This document shows positions 57,201-64,000 of a stretch of DNA of 64,000 nucleotides, in pieces. How positions within the stretch are numbered: position 1 is the stretch's first letter; each line of letters starts with the position of its first letter. A model generated the notes under the pieces. It did not search any database and was not told where the DNA came from. It saw nothing but the letters and a program-made list of their open reading frames with translations. The DNA is from Pseudomonas sp. TH41 (GTDB lineage Bacteria > Pseudomonadota > Gammaproteobacteria > Pseudomonadales > Pseudomonadaceae). The translations under genes and the position numbers were made by a program. Location of the stretch: the NCBI RefSeq assembly GCF_016650695.1, contig NZ_JAEKFH010000003.1, positions 1,198,001-1,262,000 on the forward strand, written 5' to 3'.

Positions 57201-58071
57201 TCTGGATCGGCTTGCGCTCGTCGTAGGCACCCTTGAGCTGCGGCGCATTCAAGCGGATCGCGGCGCTTTGCACGGCACCCTTGCTCCAGTTCACCCAGAG
57301 CTCGCCACCGGCCTTGATCTCGGAAAAACGCCATTGCTGAGTGAGCCGCTCCGGCAACCATTTCGACCAGTCGCTTTGTGGCAGGCTCAGGTACGCATCG
57401 GCCTCGCCGTCCTTCCACTCGCTGGCGCGAATGCGGGTACGCAGACTCACCGCCACCGGTTGGCCGTCGGGCAGCGTCAACCGGGCATCGAGACGCTGAC
57501 GGGTGGCGCCGGTTTTCAGGTTGAGCCCCACATACGTCAGGGTCAGTGGCGACTGATCCAACGGCTGCAAGGTAACCTGGCTATCGAGCACCGATAGCTG
57601 CTGAACCATCTGCAGGCCATTGAGCAGTTGTTCCGGGTTCAGCGGCTGATCCTGCTGCACCGGCAAACCTTCCAGCGCCCAATGACCCTCTTCGCCTTCC
57701 TTGAGGCTGATCTTCAGGCCGTTGAGCTCCAGGTGTGCAATGCGCACTTCGCGCGCCAGCAGGCTGGCCCAAAGATCCGGCACCGCGCGCACCTGATCCA
57801 GGCGCAGCGCATTGACGCCCTCACCGACCGTTACGTCGTGAGCCAGCAAAATCGGCGCGAAGCCACTCCAGTTACCTTCCAGCTTGCCGATTTGCAACGG
57901 CATGCCCAAGGCAGTGGCGGCCCCGGTCTCGACTTCTGCACGGTACTCGGCCACCAGCGGCGTCAGCTCTCGGCCGAGGCTGACGTACAACGCCATCAAC
58001 ACCAGTGCCAACGCGCAGAGGCCCAGACCCCAGCGGGTCAGTGCGGCCAGAATGCGTGTCAGACGTTCCAT
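54268..58071 (-). CDS. yhdP: AsmA-like intermembrane phospholipid transport protein YhdP
   Basis: A 1267-residue protein with one N-terminal membrane helix (WGLGLCALALVLMALYVSL) and a very long periplasmic region of repeating beta strands ending in an AsmA/DUF3971-type C-terminal domain (ITYDKPF end). YhdP-family proteins form hydrophobic-groove bridges that move phospholipids from the inner to the outer membrane, opposite in direction to Mla, whose genes are also in this window. The ATG at 58071 is chosen; an upstream extension of seven codons is unsupported. It follows rng on the same strand. Confidence 0.93.
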   Translation of the reverse strand: MERLTRILAALTRWGLGLCALALVLMALYVSLGRELTPLVAEYRAEVETGAATALGMPLQIGKLEGNWSGFAPILLAHDVTVGEGVNALRLDQVRAVPDLWASLLAREVRIAHLELNGLKISLKEGEEGHWALEGLPVQQDQPLNPEQLLNGLQMVQQLSVLDSQVTLQPLDQSPLTLTYVGLNLKTGATRQRLDARLTLPDGQPVAVSLRTRIRASEWKDGEADAYLSLPQSDWSKWLPERLTQQWRFSEIKAGGELWVNWSKGAVQSAAIRLNAPQLKGAYDERKPIQINNLALNGYFQRSSEGVLVTLDSLAMNFGDTRWESHLQFKQSLATDKTDELWHLQADRFDLTPLTPLLNALGPLPSGVATAVEHLKVTGGLRNVLIDIRPNASDDSQFSFAANLDRVGFDAYHGAPAARNVSGSISGDLGKGELRMDSKDFVLHLDPIFAKPWQYIQANARLTWKLDKEGFTLIAPYLKVLGEEGKIAGDFLIRLHFDHTQEDYMDLRVGMVDGDGRYTAKYLPAVLSPALDEWLRTAILKGAVDEGFFQYQGSLNHGAADTDRSISLFFKVHDAELAFQPGWPHVSKVSGDVFVEDSGVRILASKGQLLDTQVRDIYVNIPHVPAGQSSHLFLDGAFAGGLGDGLKILQEAPIGTADTFAGWEGEGDLQGKLKLDIPLAKGEQPKILVDFKTAKARLKLAEPPLELTQLKGDFRFDSAKGLSGQNISARAFDKPVTAQIFADGSAGNIKTRVTASGQVEVKKLTDWLSVTQPLPVSGLIPYQLQLNLDGADSQLMVSSNLKGVVVDLPAPFGMSANAGRNTTFRMTLQGPERRYWVNYGELADFTFAAPTGNFADGRGELFLGGGSAVLPGSKGLRVRGVLSELDVGPWKDLVDKYAGQDPGGNAKQLLSGADLKVGKLTALGTTLDQASVQLTRKPAAWTLQLDSQQAKGSVGLPDAKAVPITINLQYVRLPAPDPKVLADENSPDPLATVDPTKIPAMDIVINQLFQGQDLVGAWSLKIRPTAKGIALNNLDMGLKGILLQGSGGWEGVPGSSSSWYKGRISGKNLADVLKGWGFAPSVTSESFRMDVDGRWPGSPAWLASKRFSGTLDASMNKGQFVEVEGSAQALRVFGLLNFNSIGRRLRLDFSDLFGKGLSYDRVKGLLVGTNGVYVTREPIQMTGPSSNVELNGTLNLVGDQIDAKLLVTLPVTNNLPLAALIVGAPAIGGALFLIDKLIGDSVARFATVKYTVKGPWKEPKITYDKPF

Positions 58072-58146
58072 GTCAGGTGGCTCCCATGGCAAAAATGTTG
58101 CAAAAAGCTGAAGCCAGCCGTTTCAGTCGAGTTAAAACACAACGAT

Positions 58147-59604
58147 TCAGAGCAGCACCACGTCGTACTGTTCCTGGGAATACATGGTTTCCACCTGGAA
58201 CCGAATAGTGCGTCCGATAAAGCCTTCGAGCTCAGCGACGTTGCCGGATTCTTCATCGAGCAAACGGTCGACAACTTTCTGGTTCGCCAATACACGATAG
58301 CCTTCCGCCTGATAGGCGCGAGCCTCGCGGAGGATTTCTCGGAAAATCTCGTAGCAGACGGTTTCCGGCGTCTTCAGTTTGCCGCGGCCCTGGCAACAGC
58401 TGCAGGGTTCGCACAGCACTTGCTCAAGGCTTTCGCGGGTGCGCTTGCGGGTCATCTGCACCAGGCCCAACTCGGTAATGCCGATGATGTTGGTCTTGGC
58501 GTGATCGCGCTCCAGCTGCTTCTCGAGCGTACGCAGCACCTGGCGCTGATGTTCTTCATCTTCCATGTCGATGAAGTCGATGATGATGATCCCGCCCAGG
58601 TTACGCAGACGCAATTGTCGAGCGATGGCGGTCGCGGCTTCGAGGTTGGTCTTGAAGATAGTTTCTTCGAGGTTGCGATGACCGACGAACGCGCCCGTGT
58701 TGACATCAATGGTGCTCATGGCTTCTGCCGGATCGACCACCAGATACCCGCCGGACTTCAGTGGGACTTTACGCTCCAGGGCCTTCTGGATTTCGTCTTC
58801 GACGCCGTACAAATCAAAAATCGGGCGCTCGCCCGGATAGTGTTCAAGACGATCGGCAATTTCCGGCATCAATTCGGCGACGAACTGCGTGGTTTTCTGG
58901 AACGTTTCCCGGGAGTCGATCCGGATTTTCTCGATCTTCGGACTCACCAGGTCACGCAAGGTGCGCAGCGCCAGGCCGAGGTCCTCGTAGATCACGCTCG
59001 GCGCGCTGATGGTCAGGATCTGGGCGTTGATCTGGTCCCACAGACGGCGCAGGTAGCGGATGTCCATCAGGATCTCATCGGCTCCCGCACCCTCGGCGGC
59101 GGTACGCAGGATGAAACCGCCGGCTTCCTTGATGCCCTCTTGGGCCACGCAGTCGGTGACCACTCGCTTGAGGCGTTCACGCTCGGCCTCGTCTTCGATC
59201 TTCAGCGAAATGCCGACATGGGCGGTGCGCGGCATATACACCAGATACCGCGACGGAATCGACAGCTGAGTCGTCAGGCGCGCGCCTTTGGAGCCGATCG
59301 GGTCCTTGGTGACTTGCACCACCAGGCTTTGGCCTTCATGAACCAGTGCGCTGATGCTCTCTACCGCCGGGCCTTCGCGCAGGGAAATTTCCGAGGCATG
59401 AATAAAGGCGGCGCGGTCCAGGCCGATGTCGACGAACGCCGCCTGCATGCCGGGTAATACCCGCACGACCTTGCCTTTATAGATGTTGCCGACGATCCCG
59501 CGCTTTTGCGTGCGCTCGACATGGACCTCTTGCAGGACACCGTTTTCAACCACCGCCACGCGCGATTCCATCGGCGTGATGTTGATCAGGATCTCTTCAC
59601 TCAT
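58147..59604 (-). CDS. rng: Ribonuclease G
   Basis: A 485-residue RNase E/G catalytic protein. The N-terminal S1 domain (GNIYKGKVVRVLPGMQAAFVD in part), the catalytic Asp region (YLVVDPAEAMSTIDVNTG and IIIIDFIDMED) and the zinc-link Cys motif (CEPCSCCQGRG) are visible. The RNase E C-terminal degradosome tail is absent, which fits RNase G. It matures 16S rRNA 5' ends. It lies between maf and yhdP; the gap to maf is 57 bases. Confidence 0.96.
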   Translation of the reverse strand: MSEEILINITPMESRVAVVENGVLQEVHVERTQKRGIVGNIYKGKVVRVLPGMQAAFVDIGLDRAAFIHASEISLREGPAVESISALVHEGQSLVVQVTKDPIGSKGARLTTQLSIPSRYLVYMPRTAHVGISLKIEDEAERERLKRVVTDCVAQEGIKEAGGFILRTAAEGAGADEILMDIRYLRRLWDQINAQILTISAPSVIYEDLGLALRTLRDLVSPKIEKIRIDSRETFQKTTQFVAELMPEIADRLEHYPGERPIFDLYGVEDEIQKALERKVPLKSGGYLVVDPAEAMSTIDVNTGAFVGHRNLEETIFKTNLEAATAIARQLRLRNLGGIIIIDFIDMEDEEHQRQVLRTLEKQLERDHAKTNIIGITELGLVQMTRKRTRESLEQVLCEPCSCCQGRGKLKTPETVCYEIFREILREARAYQAEGYRVLANQKVVDRLLDEESGNVAELEGFIGRTIRFQVETMYSQEQYDVVLL

Positions 59605-59661
59605 GGCAGGGTCTCGTTCAGGCATATTCACGGTAATGGCCGCATCTGGTCAGTACGACGC

Positions 59662-60258
59662 TTAACGCGCGTTAAGGGTTTGCCAACAGGGTATGCCGAA
59701 ATGGCCGAGCAGCTCGAAGGTTTCGCACAGCGGCAATCCCACCACCGCCGAATAGCTGCCATTGAGCCCGGCGACAAACACCGCGCCCAGTCCTTGAATG
59801 CCATAGCCGCCAGCCTTGTCTCGCGGTTCGCCGCTGGCCCAGTAGGCCGCTGCTTCCTCAGCGCTGATCTGGCGAAAACGCACCAGACTGCGCACCACCC
59901 GAGATTCGCAACGCTCACCGTCGAGCACCGCAATGGCCGTCAGGACTTCGTGTTCATGACCGGACAACATCATCAGCATGGCGCACGCGTCAGCTTCATC
60001 AACCGGTTTGCCGAGAATTTTTCCATTCAGCACCACCGCAGTGTCGGCGCCCATTACGCAAAAATCTGCAACGGACACGACCGTGCCGCGTCCGGCCTCG
60101 GCCTTGCCGCGCGCCAGGCGCTCGACATAGGCCGCAGGGGATTCTTGAGTCAAAGGGGTTTCATCGATGTCCGCGCTGATGACGGAGAACGGCACGCCGA
60201 TCTGCGTGAGCAGTTCACGCCGACGCGGCGAGCCTGAGGCGAGGTACAGCTGTTTCAT
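59662..60258 (-). CDS. maf: Maf-family nucleotide pyrophosphatase (YhdE type)
   Basis: A 198-residue Maf protein. The N-terminal [18 protein letters not shown] motif, the [17 protein letters not shown] segment and [15 protein letters not shown] are characteristic. In E. coli YhdE is a dTTP/UTP pyrophosphatase that removes modified nucleotides; the neighbouring mreDCB and rng genes match the yhdE locus. The ATG at 60258 is used; a TTG lies one codon upstream. Confidence 0.94.
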   Translation of the reverse strand: MKQLYLASGSPRRRELLTQIGVPFSVISADIDETPLTQESPAAYVERLARGKAEAGRGTVVSVADFCVMGADTAVVLNGKILGKPVDEADACAMLMMLSGHEHEVLTAIAVLDGERCESRVVRSLVRFRQISAEEAAAYWASGEPRDKAGGYGIQGLGAVFVAGLNGSYSAVVGLPLCETFELLGHFGIPCWQTLNAR

Positions 60259-60302
60259 CAAGACATCTCCCTTGTCGAGGTGCGGGCAAATGCCTGACCG
60301 AA

Positions 60303-60794
60303 TTAATTGATTTTGTAGCGTCGACGCAAACCACGCAAACCGTAACTAACCCAAGGCCAGAGCAACGCGCTGACCAGCGCAGGCAACACCAGCGCCAGTG
60401 TCGGCTGACGATTGCCCGTCAGGGCGCTCAACCAGAGTTGAGCAAGCTGCGCGAGGCCGAAAATCACCAGGATCACCAGGCTCTGTTGCCACATCGGGAA
60501 CATGCGCAGGCGCTGTTGCAACGACAGCACCAGGAACGTAATGAGTGTCAGGATCAACGCGTTCTGCCCCAGCAGCGTGCCGTAGAGCACGTCTTCAGCC
60601 AGGCCCAGGCACCACGCGGTGACCATGCCGACTTTCTGTGGCAAGGTCAGCGCCCAGAACGCCAGCAGCAAGGCCAGCCATAGCGGGCGGAGGATTTCCA
60701 TGAATTGCGGCAGCGGCGAAACGCTGAGCAGCAGGCCGACGGCAAACGTCAGCCAGACCATCCAGCCGTTTCGGGATGAAGTAGCACCCGGCAT
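60303..60794 (-). CDS. mreD: Rod-shape-determining protein MreD
   Basis: A 163-residue inner-membrane protein with about five hydrophobic helices ([60 protein letters not shown] and the last near [15 protein letters not shown]). It is part of the elongasome with MreB, MreC, RodA and PBP2. Its ATG overlaps the mreC stop by one base (TAATG), giving coupling. Confidence 0.95.
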   Translation of the reverse strand: MPGATSSRNGWMVWLTFAVGLLLSVSPLPQFMEILRPLWLALLLAFWALTLPQKVGMVTAWCLGLAEDVLYGTLLGQNALILTLITFLVLSLQQRLRMFPMWQQSLVILVIFGLAQLAQLWLSALTGNRQPTLALVLPALVSALLWPWVSYGLRGLRRRYKIN

Positions 60795-61936
60795 TATTCT
60801 CGTCCCCCAGTAGTAGCCGGCGCGGAGACAGGCGGTTTGGCAGCGGGCTTGGCGGCAGCGGGTTGTGCTGCCGGCGGCTTGGCCGACGCAGGTGGCTTGG
60901 TCGCGGCAGGTTTCGCAGCGCCATGAGTGGCCGCCGGCTTGGCCGGGGCGGTAACGGCAGGTGCAGCAGGTGCGGCTGCCGGAGCCGCTGGTGCCGGAGC
61001 GGCAGCCGGGACGAGGGCCGGTTTCGGCACGGTCGCCGGGATGACCGGCCCACCGCCGTGCTGGTCCAGCGCTTCCTGAGCCTGGGCGGCTTCGTTGGCA
61101 CGCTCTTCGGCGGTGCGGCCATCGCTGAACACCAGCAGCAGGTAACGGCTGCGGTTAAGTGCGGCAGTCGGCACGGCGCGGACAATGGCAAACGGCTGAC
61201 CGGAATCGTGGATCACTTCCTTGACCGTCGCCACCGGGTAACCCGCCGGGAAACGCTGACCCAAGCCAGAGCTGACCAGCAGATCGCCTTCCTTGATATC
61301 GGCAGTGTCGGCAACATGGCGCAGTTCGAGACGTTCCGGGTTGCCGGTGCCGCTGGCAATCGCCCGCAGACCGTTGCGGTTCACCTGCACCGGAATGCTG
61401 TGAGTGGTGTCGGTCAGCAGCAGTACGCGGGAGGTGTACGGCATCAACTCGACCACCTGCCCCATCAAGCCACGGGCATCGAGCACCGGCTGACCGAGGA
61501 CCACGCCGTCGCGTTCACCTTTATTGATGATGATGCGATGGGTGAAGGGATTGGGGTCCATGCCGATCAATTCGGCCACTTCGACCTTTTCGTTGACCAG
61601 CGCGGAGGAATTGAGCAACTCGCGCAGCCGAACGTTCTGCTCGGTGAGGGCCGCCAGCTTTTGCATGCGTCCCTGCAATAGCAGGTTTTCGGTTTTGAGT
61701 TTTTCGTTTTCGGCAACGAGCTCGGTACGACTGCCAAATTGGCTGGCCACACCTTGCCATAGCCGCTGCGGCAGGTCGGTGATCCAGTAAGACTGCATCA
61801 GCACCAGCGACATCTGGCTACGCACTGGCTTGAGCAGTGTGAAGCGGGCATCGACCACCATCAGCGCGACCGATAGCACGACCAGCACTAATACGCGCAC
61901 GCCCAATGAGGGGCCTTTGGTGAAAAGCGGTTTAAT
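60794..61936 (-). CDS. mreC: Cell shape-determining protein MreC (apparent ATT start)
   Basis: From the proposed start, a 380-residue protein: a short cytoplasmic lead (KPLFTKGPSLGVR), one membrane helix (VLVLVVLSVALMVVDARF), a coiled coil (VAENEKLKTENLLLQGRMQKL) and the MreC beta-barrels, then an Ala/Pro/Lys-rich tail of about 90 residues. No ATG or GTG lies at the correct place: a perfect GGAGGAG is six bases before an ATT at 61936, while the only canonical-like start is a TTG at 61906 inside the lead. Family conservation of KPLF.KGPSLGVR supports the ATT. It works with MreB/MreD in lateral wall growth. Confidence 0.88.
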   Translation of the reverse strand: MKPLFTKGPSLGVRVLVLVVLSVALMVVDARFTLLKPVRSQMSLVLMQSYWITDLPQRLWQGVASQFGSRTELVAENEKLKTENLLLQGRMQKLAALTEQNVRLRELLNSSALVNEKVEVAELIGMDPNPFTHRIIINKGERDGVVLGQPVLDARGLMGQVVELMPYTSRVLLLTDTTHSIPVQVNRNGLRAIASGTGNPERLELRHVADTADIKEGDLLVSSGLGQRFPAGYPVATVKEVIHDSGQPFAIVRAVPTAALNRSRYLLLVFSDGRTAEERANEAAQAQEALDQHGGGPVIPATVPKPALVPAAAPAPAAPAAAPAAPAVTAPAKPAATHGAAKPAATKPPASAKPPAAQPAAAKPAAKPPVSAPATTGGRE

Positions 61937-62079
61937 AAGCCGCTCCTCCCAGGCAAATGTGTTCTTTATTCATACGGCATCAAACCGGCCTGGATGCAGA
62001 CTGACAGAAGATAAACGCCAACAGGCAGCACTGCAAAGTGCTGCCCGCGCGCTCAACAGCATAGGTGCACCGGGCGAGA

Positions 62080-63327
<1,248 letters not shown>

Positions 63328-63615
63328 ATGGCGCTTGAACGCTCCGACGTGGAAAAAATCGCTCATCTGGCCTGCCTTGGCCTCAATGATGCCGATCTTC
63401 CACACATCACTTCGGCCCTGAACAGCATTCTCGGGCTGGTCGACGAAATGCAGGCGGTCAATACCGACGGTATCGAACCGCTCGCCCACCCACTGGAAGC
63501 CAGCCAGCGCCTGCGTGCAGACGTCGTGACCGAGACCAATCATCGCGAGGCTTATCAGTCCATCGCGCCATCGGTCGAAAACGGCCTGTACCTGGTTCCG
63601 AAAGTCATCGACTAA
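63328..63615 (+). CDS. gatC: Asp-tRNA(Asn)/Glu-tRNA(Gln) amidotransferase subunit GatC
   Basis: A 95-residue GatC starting [19 protein letters not shown], with the loop [21 protein letters not shown] and the C-terminal [13 protein letters not shown] typical of the subunit. It is the linker that wraps GatA and GatB in the amidotransferase that makes Gln-tRNA or Asn-tRNA from misacylated precursors. CTGGAG lies before the ATG. gatA follows by 16 bases. Confidence 0.96.
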   Translation: MALERSDVEKIAHLACLGLNDADLPHITSALNSILGLVDEMQAVNTDGIEPLAHPLEASQRLRADVVTETNHREAYQSIAPSVENGLYLVPKVID

Positions 63616-63631
63616 AGGGAAAGAGCCTGCA

Positions 63632-64000
63632 ATGCATCAATTGACTCTGGCCGAGATCGCTCGCGGACTCGCCGATAAAAAGTTTTCTTCCGAAGAGCTG
63701 ACCAAGGTCCTGCTGGCGCGTATCGCCCAGCTCGATCCGCAGCTCAACAGCTTCATCAGCCTCACCGAAGACCTGGCGCTCCAGCAGGCGAAAGCCGCTG
63801 ACGCACGCCGGGCCAATGGTGAGAGCGGCGCCCTGCTCGGCGCGCCGATCGCCCACAAAGACCTGTTCTGCACTCAGGGCATCCGCACCAGCTGCGGCTC
63901 GAAGATGCTCGACAACTTTAAAGCCCCGTACGACGCCACCGTGGTTGCCAAGCTGGCCGCAGCGGGCGCGGTAACGCTCGGCAAGACCAACATGGACGAA
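63632..64000 (+). CDS. gatA: Glutamyl-/aspartyl-tRNA amidotransferase subunit GatA, N-terminal part
   Basis: The first 123 residues of the amidase subunit, open to the window edge. It starts [22 protein letters not shown]; the catalytic Lys of the Ser-cisSer-Lys triad is in [13 protein letters not shown], and [19 protein letters not shown] and [10 protein letters not shown] are the expected next blocks. The serines lie beyond the edge. It generates ammonia from glutamine for the GatB subunit. AAAGGGAAAGAG precedes the ATG. Confidence 0.95.
   Translation, partial: MHQLTLAEIARGLADKKFSSEELTKVLLARIAQLDPQLNSFISLTEDLALQQAKAADARRANGESGALLGAPIAHKDLFCTQGIRTSCGSKMLDNFKAPYDATVVAKLAAAGAVTLGKTNMDE

Noticed and set aside
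55165..59457. Long plus-strand frames opposite yhdP and rng
   Set aside because: No recognisable domains; exactly opposite to strongly supported genes.

Overview
This 64-kb window is chromosomal DNA from a Pseudomonas, most likely of the P. fluorescens group. The evidence is the gene order (mlaFEDCB with ibaG-murA-hisG-hisD-hisC-algW; kdsD-kdsC-lptCAB-rpoN-hpf-ptsN-rapZ-npr; pmbA/darP/tldD/yhdP/rng/maf/mreDCB/gatCA), GC-rich codon use, and the two REP families typical of this group (cores GCGAGCAAGCTCGCTCC and GAGCTGCCGCAGGCTGCGATC). No tRNA or rRNA gene, CRISPR array, prophage, insertion sequence or integrase was recognised.

Layout. Positions 1-8.2 kb are accessory metabolism: a truncated MalT/LuxR-type regulator, a DUF1329/DUF1302 envelope pair, a highly structured intergenic region with a composite inverted repeat and a candidate small RNA, an AmpDh3-like peptidoglycan amidase without signal peptide, an SDR, an alpha/beta hydrolase and a class II aldolase-family protein. 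Positions 8.4-13.7 kb hold a probable light-response module: a flavodoxin, a short LOV photoreceptor, a PilZ-like protein, a MerR/LitR-type regulator, and a divergent pterin operon folM-folE-folX followed by a DUF1244/HopJ pair. Positions 13.9-19.5 kb encode amine or amino-acid uptake and oxidation (aminotransferase, ABC permease, ATPase, binding protein, flavin oxidase). These genes are separated by REP elements, and a putative Crc/Hfq site precedes the binding-protein gene.

Positions 19.7-34.2 kb carry redox, sulfur and central metabolism: trxB, cysZ, a glycosyltransferase, an Old Yellow Enzyme, glutathione peroxidase, slyD, a DUF3565 gene, pta (without ackA), an acyltransferase, cysNC, cysD, a Nif3-like gene and the envelope-stress protease algW.

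Positions 34.3-64 kb are core cell-envelope and housekeeping DNA: hisC, hisD, hisG, murA, ibaG and the Mla phospholipid transport operon on the minus strand; a divergent LPS block (kdsD, kdsC, lptC, lptA, lptB); rpoN with nitrogen-PTS partners; the TldD/PmbA protease pair; yhdP, rng, maf and mreDCB on the minus strand; and gatC with the start of gatA on the plus strand. Outer-membrane lipid export (lptCAB), phospholipid retrieval (mla) and Kdo synthesis (kdsD/kdsC) are packed together, with murA and mreBCD linking to cell-wall growth.

Most informative non-coding features: fifteen REP/REPIN-type loci, one of them a 51-bp perfect composite palindrome; a four-hairpin candidate sRNA; an intercistronic hisG-hisD hairpin that looks like a terminator and can sequester the hisD ribosome-binding site; two AAnAAnAA Crc/Hfq motifs at catabolic genes; and an apparent non-canonical ATT start for mreC. 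All functional calls come from reading the sequence and from family knowledge; no database search was run.
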